Shown here: one piece after another, positions 17,592 to 24,742 of the stretch
Layout of the letters: every line of letters starts with the position of its first letter
Position numbering within the stretch: position 1 is the stretch's first letter
Assembly: GCF_002266285.1 (NCBI RefSeq)
Contig: NZ_NPMS01000010.1
Span: 1-64,000 of the forward strand
Reading direction: 5' to 3'
DNA from: Virgibacillus indicus
GTDB taxonomy: Bacteria; Bacillota; Bacilli; Bacillales; Amphibacillaceae
Length of the DNA: 64,000 nucleotides
Translations under genes and position numbers: made by a program
Notes under the pieces: generated by a model
Seen by the model: the letters and a program-made list of their open reading frames with translations, nothing else
Databases searched by the model: none
What the model was told of the DNA's origin: nothing

Positions 17592-19703
17592 ATGAAAAAT
17601 CTCTTAAATTTTATTACCGATTGTGTGACCACAAAAAAAGGAATGTGGATTACGGTTAGCATCTGGCTTGCCGCAACCTTGTTATTATCAGTATTTGCTC
17701 CAGGTGCAAAGGATTACGAAGTTTCCAGTTTGGATTCGATACCGGAAGATGCGCAATCTGTTGTTGCACAAAGTAAGGTTGACGAATATTTTAAAAGTAA
17801 TGAAGGAATCCCAGCAATTTTAGTTTTCCAAACAGAAGAGAATGAGCTGGAACTGACCGATTTGACTGAAATTGTTTCAAGCATCAGTGAAGAAAATGTG
17901 GAAGGAATCGAATCAATTGTTCCTTTGGGAGAATTGCCTCCACAGGCAACGGAAAGTTTCTTCTCTGAGGATGGTACTACTGCAATTGTCCCATTAAACT
18001 TTGATCCATCCTTTGAAACTACTGATATTCAGAATTCACTGGATGAAATTTATAATATTGCAGAGCAAACAGACTTATCCTTATATGTTACAGGACCAGC
18101 TGGAATTGCAGCAGATACAAATGATCTATTTTCCAGAGCTGACCTCGTTCTTATTCTGTCAACTGTAGGAATTATATTGGTATTGCTTGTTGTCATATAC
18201 CGGTCTCCTGCACTTGCATTAATTCCGTTATTTGCAGCTGCATTTGTTTACGGTGTTGTAAACCAGCTGCTGGGTTTACTAGGTAAAGGAGGTCTGCTTT
18301 TAAGCAACCAGTCTTTATCCATTATGAGTATATTATTATTTGCTGCGGTCATTGATTATTCTTTATTTGTTTTTTCAAGATATCGGGAAGAATTGAAGAT
18401 ACATGAAGATAAACACAGTGCAATGCGATTTGCGATGAGAAATGTAGGTATTCCTGTATTTTATTCAGGAGCAACCGTTTTGGCAGCGATGCTTGTGTTG
18501 TTCTTTGCAGAATATGAAGATTCCCGGAATTTTGCTCCAATTTTCGGTACAACAATGGCAGTCGTTATTCTTGCATCTGTCACACTTGTCCCTGCGCTAT
18601 TTACGATTTTTGGGAGAAAGTCATTTTGGCCTATCATTCCACGTGTCGGGGATCAACATGTTAAGACCAGTTCTTTTTGGAGCAGGGTTGGTCGTTTTGT
18701 AGCAGCAAAACCTATCATTTCCGTTGCTGTTATTGGTATTTTCCTTATAATATCTGCGACCAACGTACTTAACACAAGCTATGAATTTGATAACCTGAAA
18801 TCCTTCCCTGATGATATGCCTTCTCGTGTTGGTTATGACATTCTGGAGGAAAAATTTGAAGCTGGAGATTTAGCTCCAACAACTGTCCTGTATGAGTCAG
18901 ATGAATCAATCAGCGAAGAACAAAGAAATGAATTAATGAGCAGCCTGTCTGAACAGGAGCTTGTAAGCAATATTCGAATCGATGGAATGACTGAGGATGA
19001 AAAGGTTATTTCCTACAGCATGACATTTGAAATGAGCCCATATGCAAATGAAACAATGGATGCGCTTGAAGCGATTATTAATGATTCAGGACAAATTACC
19101 GAGAATAATAATCTAAGTGGAGAGCTGTATTTTGCTGGAGAAACAGCCACAGCAATCGATGACAGATCTGTCAATGAGCGGGATCTTGCTGTCGTTATAA
19201 CAATAGAAACAATTTTAATCTTTGTAATGCTGATTTTCTTAACAAAATCATTCAGAATGCCAATTTATATGATGGGTACAATTCTGGTTTCTTATGTTGC
19301 AGCACTCGGACTGGGTATGTTCTTAACTAATTTGTTTTTTGATATAGAAAATATAAGCAACCGCGTGCCAATGTATTCATTTGTTTTCCTTGTCGCGCTC
19401 GGGATTGATTATAACATCATTCTCATATCGCGGTTTATGGAAGAACGGCAAAAATATCCTGTTAAAAAAGCAGTTGAAATTGCTGTTGCCAATACAGGTG
19501 GAGTAATTTCCTCTGCAGGCCTTATTTTGGCCGCAACCTTTGCGGTACTGATGACACAGCCAATTGAATTTTTATTTGTCTTTGGTTTTATTGTGGCGGT
19601 CGGAATTTTACTGGATACATTCCTGATCCGGGGTGTATTGCTGCCAGGATTGCTTGTTTTATTTGAGAAGGATAAAGCCGGTACAACGGAAGTAAATAAA
19701 TAA
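17592..19703 (+). CDS. MMPL family RND-type exporter (YdfJ-like)
   Basis: 703-residue membrane protein. One N-terminal helix is followed by an extracytoplasmic domain (about 35-180), five to six helices (about 185-400), a second extracytoplasmic domain (about 410-530) and the second helix bundle. The MMPL signatures are FAAVIDYSLFVFSRYREEL (about 255) and FLVALGIDYNIILISRFMEE (about 600), with the acidic proton-relay residues. Likely a proton-driven exporter of lipids or hydrophobic drugs. Regulated by the upstream TetR, inferred. Confidence 0.9.
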   Translation: MKNLLNFITDCVTTKKGMWITVSIWLAATLLLSVFAPGAKDYEVSSLDSIPEDAQSVVAQSKVDEYFKSNEGIPAILVFQTEENELELTDLTEIVSSISEENVEGIESIVPLGELPPQATESFFSEDGTTAIVPLNFDPSFETTDIQNSLDEIYNIAEQTDLSLYVTGPAGIAADTNDLFSRADLVLILSTVGIILVLLVVIYRSPALALIPLFAAAFVYGVVNQLLGLLGKGGLLLSNQSLSIMSILLFAAVIDYSLFVFSRYREELKIHEDKHSAMRFAMRNVGIPVFYSGATVLAAMLVLFFAEYEDSRNFAPIFGTTMAVVILASVTLVPALFTIFGRKSFWPIIPRVGDQHVKTSSFWSRVGRFVAAKPIISVAVIGIFLIISATNVLNTSYEFDNLKSFPDDMPSRVGYDILEEKFEAGDLAPTTVLYESDESISEEQRNELMSSLSEQELVSNIRIDGMTEDEKVISYSMTFEMSPYANETMDALEAIINDSGQITENNNLSGELYFAGETATAIDDRSVNERDLAVVITIETILIFVMLIFLTKSFRMPIYMMGTILVSYVAALGLGMFLTNLFFDIENISNRVPMYSFVFLVALGIDYNIILISRFMEERQKYPVKKAVEIAVANTGGVISSAGLILAATFAVLMTQPIEFLFVFGFIVAVGILLDTFLIRGVLLPGLLVLFEKDKAGTTEVNK

Positions 19704-19712
19704 ACCGATATG

Positions 19713-19744
19713 AAAGAGCGTCCATACTGATCTGGACGCTCTTT
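19713..19744. terminator. Bidirectional terminator after the MMPL gene
   Basis: Perfect 12-bp stem AAAGAGCGTCCA/TGGACGCTCTTT with an 8-nt loop, between the convergent MMPL gene and the minus-strand membrane protein gene. Confidence 0.88.
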
Positions 19745-19746
19745 GT

Positions 19747-20307
19747 TTACACAGTAATCGATTCCTTCCCTTCATCATCTACATCCCGGAAACTGAGCAG
19801 CAGAACCATAAAGATAACTTCCAGGATTAAAGCAATTATTGTCGTTATCATTGTATAGCCAGACTGGATATTCCGTGATAAATTCATCGTAAATGGTATT
19901 CCTATTTGAATGGCAAACATAACGATCATATATTCTTTAAATATCTTTGCTGTTCTGTTTTCCAGTTTCATCTCGTTTCTATCTTTAACAATTTCCATCA
20001 TGATCTGAAATAAATAAAACGTGAGTATCAATTTCAGCAATACCAGCAGGGTAAAGTAAATCCCCCACATGCTCAACAAATTTTCAATTGTATGCTGTGG
20101 AATGAAAAGAGTCGGGATTGATAGCAAACAGAGAAAGATTGCCATAGAATAGGCTTTATTTCCAGCTGCGAATTTCCCAGGCAGCTCAGTAATTCCCGCC
20201 CCTATGAGAAAATATCCCACAGGGTTAGGCAAAATATCAATAAAAATATGAATATCTATCAATACAAGCAGGAAGCCTAAAAATATTTTCCGGAATGAAT
20301 TCCTCAT
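19747..20307 (-). CDS. Integral membrane protein of unknown function
   Basis: 186 residues with five to six hydrophobic segments. It has a short N-terminal basic stretch (RNSFRKIF) and a hydrophilic C-terminal tail DVDDEGKESITV. No family is recognised. It overlaps the upstream exported-protein gene by 4 nt (ATGA type), so the two are cotranscribed and probably work together in or at the membrane. Confidence 0.7.
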   Translation of the reverse strand: MRNSFRKIFLGFLLVLIDIHIFIDILPNPVGYFLIGAGITELPGKFAAGNKAYSMAIFLCLLSIPTLFIPQHTIENLLSMWGIYFTLLVLLKLILTFYLFQIMMEIVKDRNEMKLENRTAKIFKEYMIVMFAIQIGIPFTMNLSRNIQSGYTMITTIIALILEVIFMVLLLSFRDVDDEGKESITV

Positions 20308-21266
20308 TTGGAATCACCTGCTTTCTTTTCAGCAATAATCTCATTGATTTTCTCTTGGCTGACAGATGGCCAATTCTTTACATGAACTCTCGAATGAAAA
20401 GATTCTCCATTCCCTGAAGTACCTTTTATAGTAATAGGAAAGTCCAGATACCTGCTGCGGTTCTGTACAAACTTCATGGATATTTCCAGGTATTCATCCT
20501 GCTCGAGCTGAAATGGAAATAATTCGTTTTGCAGATATACTCCTGGAAACTCATCCCATTTGGAATCAAATTTTTTATTAAATCGTTTTTCCGAACTTTT
20601 GAATTGTGCCGCAGTATCTTCCAGTCCCTCTAATACAGCTTTGCCCGAGGTAAGCTTTATCGCCATTTCATCTTCTATCTGAGCTGCAAAAGGGATACTG
20701 AATTCCTCAACGGTCAATGTATTCTCAGCTTCTAATGTATCGCTGCTTTCCCCAAGATTATTTGAAATTCCTGTTATGTGAGCAAGACCACTTGGCGTTT
20801 GCTCTTCTTTTACAATCTCAACTTCTCCTATATCAGCATTTAATTTCTGGTTATCTGAAAAGACAATCTCCATTTTTCCAAACGACCATTCTCCAGTTTT
20901 CTCATCCAAAGGAATTTGGTCAACTGGAATATCAAAAGTGACTGGAACAATATAATGATGGGTAAATTCCTTTTCAAAATAAATTTGCGGCTTACCCGCT
21001 TCCCAAAAGGAAGCATTACGAAATGGTGAAGGGTATACTTCTATCCCATTTATATTAGCGTACTGTACCGTAGAAGGATTTTGTTTATTAGTTAAATAGT
21101 AAAAGGTAAGCTGTGTCTCCATTTGCTGCTCCATTATATCCTGTTTATAATAATGTTCCATAAATATCGGCTCATCCAATTGCTTTGACTGAAAATAAAT
21201 ATAGTTGCCGATTCCGCTTAAGATAACCAAAACGATTCCCGTCCATAAAAACCTTTCTTTCATCAT
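20304..21266 (-). CDS. Membrane-anchored exported protein of unknown function
   Basis: 320 residues. One N-terminal hydrophobic helix (FLWTGIVLVILSGIGNYIYF) is followed by a long hydrophilic, beta-rich extracellular part without cysteine. No lipobox. It is rich in acidic residues and ends with a charged helix (EKINEIIAEKKAGDSK). No domain recognised. SD AGGGGG precedes the double ATG. Operon with the membrane protein downstream. Confidence 0.7.
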   Translation of the reverse strand: MMKERFLWTGIVLVILSGIGNYIYFQSKQLDEPIFMEHYYKQDIMEQQMETQLTFYYLTNKQNPSTVQYANINGIEVYPSPFRNASFWEAGKPQIYFEKEFTHHYIVPVTFDIPVDQIPLDEKTGEWSFGKMEIVFSDNQKLNADIGEVEIVKEEQTPSGLAHITGISNNLGESSDTLEAENTLTVEEFSIPFAAQIEDEMAIKLTSGKAVLEGLEDTAAQFKSSEKRFNKKFDSKWDEFPGVYLQNELFPFQLEQDEYLEISMKFVQNRSRYLDFPITIKGTSGNGESFHSRVHVKNWPSVSQEKINEIIAEKKAGDSK

Positions 21267-21338
21267 GCTTCCCCCTGATTCTATCTCTCTACAATAACTA
21301 TTCTAGAAAATGAATTAATTTCCTTTAAACATAAAGAA

Positions 21339-21370
21339 AAACCTGCTTTGAATTTAGTCAAAACAGGTTT
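21339..21370 (-). terminator. Terminator of the hflX-mph operon
   Basis: Arms 21339-21351 and 21358-21370 pair over 13 bp with one wobble; on the minus strand a T-rich tail TTTTTCTTT follows. 11 nt after the mph stop codon. Confidence 0.85.
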
Positions 21371-21381
21371 CAGCAATTCTA

Positions 21382-22284
21382 TTACTTCTCAACACCAAGC
21401 ATTTGCTTAGCCATTTCTTCATATTCCTTTAATCCAGAAACCATGGCAAACTCAGCAATTGCCACAGGAAATGCTGCCGAAATCTCATTGATATGCTCGA
21501 ACATTTTCGGCCAAACATATCCCCCAGCTTTTTCGTATTCATGAATTAATTCCTTCAGAGCATCTTCTCCGAAAGTTGCAAGATGTGTGACAAAGTCGTG
21601 TCCCGGATCATCTACACGAGCTTCAGTCCAGTCAATGAATCCTGTAACTCCAGCATTTTCATCGATTAGAATATGGCCGGCATGCAGGTCACCATGGATC
21701 AGTGCAGTCTGATTTGGCCAGAGTTCGTCATTTCCCAGCCATTCCTGCCAACGGTTCATGAGCTTCTCATTCACACCAAAAGCAGATTTAACCTTTTCCA
21801 TTCTCTCCCTCATCGAACTCTTTAAATCTTCCGGACGCAGCACAGACAGGCCTGCCTTCCTTGCCTCGTCATGATCTATCCTATGCAGTGCTGCCATTGC
21901 ATTACCCAGTGTTTCATGAAATCTTGCAGGGACATTTTTCTCATCAATTCCCCATACATATGCTTTTACTTCAGGGTCAATTGTGCCTGCGGGAATACCT
22001 TTTAAAAGCTTATAGGCAATTATTTCAGAAGAAAATATAGTCCACTCTGGTGCTTGAACCGGGATCTTATTACCCACTAAATCTAAAATATCCTTCTCCT
22101 TCTTAGCCCTCCGCAGAACATCTTCACGTCTGGGAAAACGCAGAACCCAATTTTCGCCCGTGACATCAGTTGCAAACACTACCTGAAAATCAAGTCCGGA
22201 TTCGTTATATTTCAGTGAATTATGATCTACTTCCAAGCCATGCCTTTTAGCCTTTTCGATAATTTGTTCGCTTGATAATGCCAT
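21382..22284 (-). CDS. mphK: Macrolide 2'-phosphotransferase (Mph family, MphK-like)
   Basis: GTP/ATP-dependent kinase that inactivates macrolides by phosphorylating the 2'-OH of desosamine. 300 residues, normal for Mph. It has the aminoglycoside-kinase fold motifs HGDLHAGHILID (catalytic Asp, about residue 205) and FIDWTEARVDDPGHDF (metal Asp, about 225). The N-terminal GLDFQVVFATDVTGENWVLR matches Mph proteins such as YcbJ/MphK of B. subtilis. The gene starts 3 nt after the hflX stop, with its GGAGG inside the end of hflX, so it is translationally coupled and shares the hflX leader. Substrate range is inferred. Confidence 0.88.
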   Translation of the reverse strand: MALSSEQIIEKAKRHGLEVDHNSLKYNESGLDFQVVFATDVTGENWVLRFPRREDVLRRAKKEKDILDLVGNKIPVQAPEWTIFSSEIIAYKLLKGIPAGTIDPEVKAYVWGIDEKNVPARFHETLGNAMAALHRIDHDEARKAGLSVLRPEDLKSSMRERMEKVKSAFGVNEKLMNRWQEWLGNDELWPNQTALIHGDLHAGHILIDENAGVTGFIDWTEARVDDPGHDFVTHLATFGEDALKELIHEYEKAGGYVWPKMFEHINEISAAFPVAIAEFAMVSGLKEYEEMAKQMLGVEK

Positions 22285-22287
22285 AGG

Positions 22288-23559
22288 TCATGCCTCCTCT
22301 TTTGTCTTGATAACATATTGCGCAAACTTTTCCGCGTCTGCCATTTTACATTCTACAATTAATTTTGTTCCATTTGCTTCATAGTCCTCCAACAATACAT
22401 TGGCATGTTCGTTAAAATACGAGACAACCTCACCATCTGTATAAGGGACCAGCAATTCGCAATGAATGTAATCACTGAAAATATGTTCACTGATGATTTT
22501 TGCAAGCTGATTTACTCCAATCTTTTCGCCAGCCGATAAATAAATCGTATTTTCGTCAACTGCCGGATATTTTAGCTCTGTCAAATCTGCTTTGTTGTAA
22601 GCATAAACTACCGGGATATCGTCTGCTCCAATTTCAGCCAGTATTTCATTGGTAAGCATGCGCTGGTCTTCGTGGTTTGGATTTGAAACATCAATAACAT
22701 GAATAAGAAGATCTGCTTCTGTTACTTCCTCCAATGTCGACCGGAATGCTTTTACAAGGTGATGTGGCAGCTTATTGATAAAACCTACCGTATCTGTCAG
22801 CAGGAAGGTTTGATTGGTATCGAGCTTCACCTTTCGTACTGAAGTTTCCAATGTTGCAAACAGCATATTCTTTTCAAATACATGTTTATCTTTTCCCTGA
22901 TTATATGATTCCAACACCGCATTCATCATGGTTGATTTGCCTGCATTTGTATAGCCTACCAGCGAAACAACCGGAATTTCATTTTTCGCACGTTTTTTCC
23001 GCTGAAGCTTGCGCTGGTTAACTAAACTCTCGAGTTCTTTGCTTAATTGAGAAATTTTCTCTTCAATCTTTCTTCTGTCCAACTCTAGTTTCGTTTCACC
23101 AGCACCTCTGTTTTTCAGTCCAGCTCCGCCACCTTGACGACCAAGTGACTCGCGGCTCCCTATTAATCTTGGAAGCATGTATTTCAGCCGAGCTACCTCT
23201 ACCTGCAATTTGGACTCCCGCGTTTTCGCACGTTTAGCAAAAATCTCTAGTATCAGCATCGTGCGATCTATTACTTCCGAATCCAGTTCCGCTTCCAAAT
23301 TGCGAATTTGTGATGGAGATAACTCATCATCACAAATAATTGTCTCTGCAGTCTTCTCCTCAATCATTATTTTTAAATCGTCTAATTTACCTGTTCCAAT
23401 ATAATAGCCCTGATTTGCCCTGTTCAGGTTTTGTGTGATCTCACCAACAGCTATAATGCCACACGCGGCTGCAAGATTTTTCAGTTCATACATCGAATAT
23501 TCGAATTCCTCAGGATTACCTTTACTATTTACTCCAACTAATACAGCTTTTCTTCTCAT
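22288..23559 (-). CDS. hflX: GTPase HflX (ribosome-splitting factor)
   Basis: HflX dissociates stalled or hibernating 70S ribosomes, and homologues (HflXr in Listeria) protect from macrolides and lincosamides. 423 residues: N-terminal HflX domain with the glycine-rich GRQGGGAGLKNRGAGETKLE (about 140-160), coiled linker, then the G domain with G1 VGYTNAGKST (about 205), G3 LTDTVGFI (about 255) and G4 YNKADL (about 325). Start set at 23559 because GGAGGG is 8 nt upstream; the 10-codon longer reading crosses that site. First gene of the operon with mph. Confidence 0.93.
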   Translation of the reverse strand: MRRKAVLVGVNSKGNPEEFEYSMYELKNLAAACGIIAVGEITQNLNRANQGYYIGTGKLDDLKIMIEEKTAETIICDDELSPSQIRNLEAELDSEVIDRTMLILEIFAKRAKTRESKLQVEVARLKYMLPRLIGSRESLGRQGGGAGLKNRGAGETKLELDRRKIEEKISQLSKELESLVNQRKLQRKKRAKNEIPVVSLVGYTNAGKSTMMNAVLESYNQGKDKHVFEKNMLFATLETSVRKVKLDTNQTFLLTDTVGFINKLPHHLVKAFRSTLEEVTEADLLIHVIDVSNPNHEDQRMLTNEILAEIGADDIPVVYAYNKADLTELKYPAVDENTIYLSAGEKIGVNQLAKIISEHIFSDYIHCELLVPYTDGEVVSYFNEHANVLLEDYEANGTKLIVECKMADAEKFAQYVIKTKEEA

Positions 23560-23560
23560 A

Positions 23561-23633
23561 ACTATTTCCCTCCAATTTTTACATATCAAAAAAACACAGA
23601 CCCCTGCCTGTGTTTTAGTAAACGGGAAATAGT
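23561..23633 (-). promoter_or_regulatory. hflX RBS-sequestering stem enclosing terminator T2
   Basis: On the minus strand ACTATTTCCC (23633-23624) is perfectly complementary to GGGAAATAGT (23570-23561), which includes the end of the hflX Shine-Dalgarno GGAGGG and the bases up to the start codon. The pairing encloses the terminator hairpin at 23591-23616. It could block translation initiation and coaxially stack with the terminator. Inference from sequence only. Confidence 0.5.
23588..23616 (-). terminator. Leader terminator T2, just before hflX
   Basis: Stem AAAACACAG/CTGTGTTTT (arms 23608-23616 and 23591-23599), 8-nt loop, followed on the minus strand by seven T. It ends about 30 nt before the hflX start, so it must be bypassed for hflX expression: a classical attenuator position. 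Confidence 0.85.
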
Positions 23634-23662
23634 CCAGTCCTTAACAACTGATATGTTCCCAT
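23615..23662 (-). CDS. Candidate second leader ORF (15 aa)
   Basis: The minus strand encodes MGTYQLLRTGLFPVY and stops within the first arm of terminator T2. No Shine-Dalgarno is visible. However, a promoter-like TTGGCG-17-TATAAA (23699-23671) would put the transcript start next to this ATG, giving a leaderless reading frame. Its last codons overlap the bases that pair with the hflX ribosome binding site. Speculative. Confidence 0.3.
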   Translation of the reverse strand: MGTYQLLRTGLFPVY

Positions 23663-23670
23663 AGGGAAAA

Positions 23671-23699
23671 TTTATACGAAAAAATAATTGTATCGCCAA
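23671..23699 (-). promoter_or_regulatory. Possible second hflX promoter
   Basis: TTGGCG (23699-23694) and TATAAA (23676-23671) with a 17-nt spacer, located between the two leader terminators. It would give a short leader with only T2. Confidence 0.4.
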
Positions 23700-23751
23700 G
23701 TCAGCTGCAAGTTCCCTAATTTATTTGTTTGCCTTATGTTTTTAGGACAAT

Positions 23752-23784
23752 AAAAAAGAAGGTAGACCTCTCCCCTTCTTTTTT
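23752..23784 (-). terminator. Leader terminator T1
   Basis: Stem AAAAAAGAAGG/CCTTCTTTTTT (arms 23774-23784 and 23752-23762) with an 11-nt loop, followed by ATTG on the minus strand; the U-tract is part of the stem. It lies about 90 nt after the leader ORF and about 190 nt before hflX. Confidence 0.75.
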
Positions 23785-23872
23785 ACTTTACATTTATAAA
23801 AAGGTTTCCTTGTAAAGGACAGACTAATCCCGTTTACCCTGCAACACATGCAGAGTCATTGAACATATTCAA

Positions 23873-23914
23873 TTACTTGTTCAATCCTTGGATTCGAAGT
23901 CTGATATATAACAC
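23873..23914 (-). CDS. ErmD-type macrolide-sensing leader peptide (13 aa)
   Basis: GTG start, 8 nt after GGAGG (23927-23923), encoding MLYIRLRIQGLNK and a TAA stop. The known ErmD leader is MTHSMRLRFPTLNQ. Both have the RLR arrest motif, the codons AGA CTT CG for it, nine residues from the first Arg to the end, and LN-K/Q at the C-terminus. RLR (+x+) nascent chains stall ribosomes carrying erythromycin or similar drugs. The end of the ORF overlaps a hairpin (arms 23878-23885, 23858-23865). A longer in-frame start at 23929 exists without a good SD. It precedes hflX and a macrolide phosphotransferase, which fits a drug-sensing role. Confidence 0.75.
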   Translation of the reverse strand: MLYIRLRIQGLNK

Positions 23915-23948
23915 AAGGAAAACCTCCATTTCCGATTAAGATAATTTA

Positions 23949-23977
23949 ACTATAACACAGTACTACCTGTTCGACAA
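23949..23977 (-). promoter_or_regulatory. Promoter of the hflX-mph leader
   Basis: TTGTCG (23977-23972), 17-nt spacer, TATAGT (23954-23949) on the minus strand. Predicted start near 23942 gives a leader of about 380 nt before hflX and places the leader ORF about 28 nt into the transcript. Confidence 0.65.
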
Positions 23978-24040
23978 AATTTTTTTTATGACTTAACTAT
24001 TCCGGGAAATAGCATTCGTATAATTAGCTATTGTGATACT

Positions 24041-24070
24041 TATCTAATTAGATTATAATCTAATTAGATA
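24041..24070. promoter_or_regulatory. 30-bp perfect palindrome, ArsR operator
   Basis: 24041-24070 is a perfect 30-bp palindrome built of two CTAATTAGAT-type boxes around TATA, ending 10 nt before the SD of the ArsR gene. A third copy (AACTAATTAGATA, 24707-24719) lies in front of the downstream MFS gene. ArsR dimers bind such repeats; autoregulation and control of the exporter are inferred. Confidence 0.75.
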
Positions 24071-24089
24071 TTTTTCAGGAGGTTAATTT

Positions 24090-24659
24090 ATGCAGCTGGA
24101 TCGGATTGTTAATTTTCATAAAACAATTGGGGATAAAACAAGAATCAAAATTATCGCTTTATTAAAAGATGGGCCATTGCACGGACAGGCATTGGCGGGA
24201 AAGTTAGGGTTAACAGCCCCTACAATCTCTTACCACATTACAAAACTGAGGGAAATTGATGTCATCTATCAGCGCAGGGATAAGAATACCATTTATTTTC
24301 ACTTGAATGAGAAGAAGCTTGAATCTATGGCTAAAGCAATCTTGCAGATCGGGGGTGAGAAGGTGGAGTCATTGATAGTTTCGAATGAGGAGAAGTACAA
24401 AATCATTACTAATTTCTTTGATGAGAATGGAAAGCTGAAAAATATTCCGGCACAGCGGAAGAAAAAGCTTATTATTCTTGAACACCTCGTTAAGGGGTTA
24501 AAGATCGGTCATACCTATCAGGAAAAGGAAATAAATGAACACATTCAACAGTTTCATGAGGATTATGCAACGATTCGCCGTGAGTTTATTATGTGCCATT
24601 TTATGAACAGACAGAACGGTGAGTATGAGTTGAATCCCAAAGAAATGTGGCTGATTTAG
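24090..24659 (+). CDS. ArsR-type regulator with C-terminal DUF2087
   Basis: 189 residues. Winged helix at about 5-80 (TRIKIIALLKDGPLHGQALA, LTAPTISYHITKLREIDVIYQRRDKNTIYF). The DUF2087 domain follows at about 105-185 (FFDENGKLKNIPAQRKKKLI, INEHIQQFHEDYATIRREF). No metal-binding CxC motif, so the ligand is probably not arsenic; the role of DUF2087 is unknown. Controls the adjacent MFS exporter, inferred from the shared operator boxes. SD CAGGAGG. Confidence 0.88.
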   Translation: MQLDRIVNFHKTIGDKTRIKIIALLKDGPLHGQALAGKLGLTAPTISYHITKLREIDVIYQRRDKNTIYFHLNEKKLESMAKAILQIGGEKVESLIVSNEEKYKIITNFFDENGKLKNIPAQRKKKLIILEHLVKGLKIGHTYQEKEINEHIQQFHEDYATIRREFIMCHFMNRQNGEYELNPKEMWLI

Positions 24660-24667
24660 TAATTGTT

Positions 24668-24700
24668 CCTTGGTTGATAATTTTAACCAAGGTTTTCTTT
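24668..24700 (+). terminator. Terminator after the arsR-DUF2087 gene
   Basis: Stem CCTTGGTT/AACCAAGG with 9-nt loop, followed by TTTTCTTTT. The MFS gene downstream has its own operator box, so it can be read separately or by read-through. Confidence 0.85.
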
Positions 24701-24706
24701 TCACAT

Positions 24707-24719
24707 AACTAATTAGATA
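24707..24719 (+). promoter_or_regulatory. ArsR box before the MFS exporter
   Basis: AACTAATTAGATA repeats the core of the 30-bp palindrome at 24041-24070. It ends 12 nt before the SD AGGTG of the exporter gene. Confidence 0.5.
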
Positions 24720-24742
24720 ATCATGAAATTAGGTGAATGAAC

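Noticed and set aside
23882..23917. TTG-start 11-codon frame (MCYISDFESKD) in the hflX leader
   Set aside because: It has usable SD spacing but no arrest motif or similarity to known leader peptides; the GTG frame is better supported.
23873..23929. 18-codon version of the macrolide leader peptide starting at ATG 23929
   Set aside because: It is in frame, but lacks a good SD and its start lies over the GGAGG that serves the GTG start; the GTG version also better matches the ErmD leader in length.
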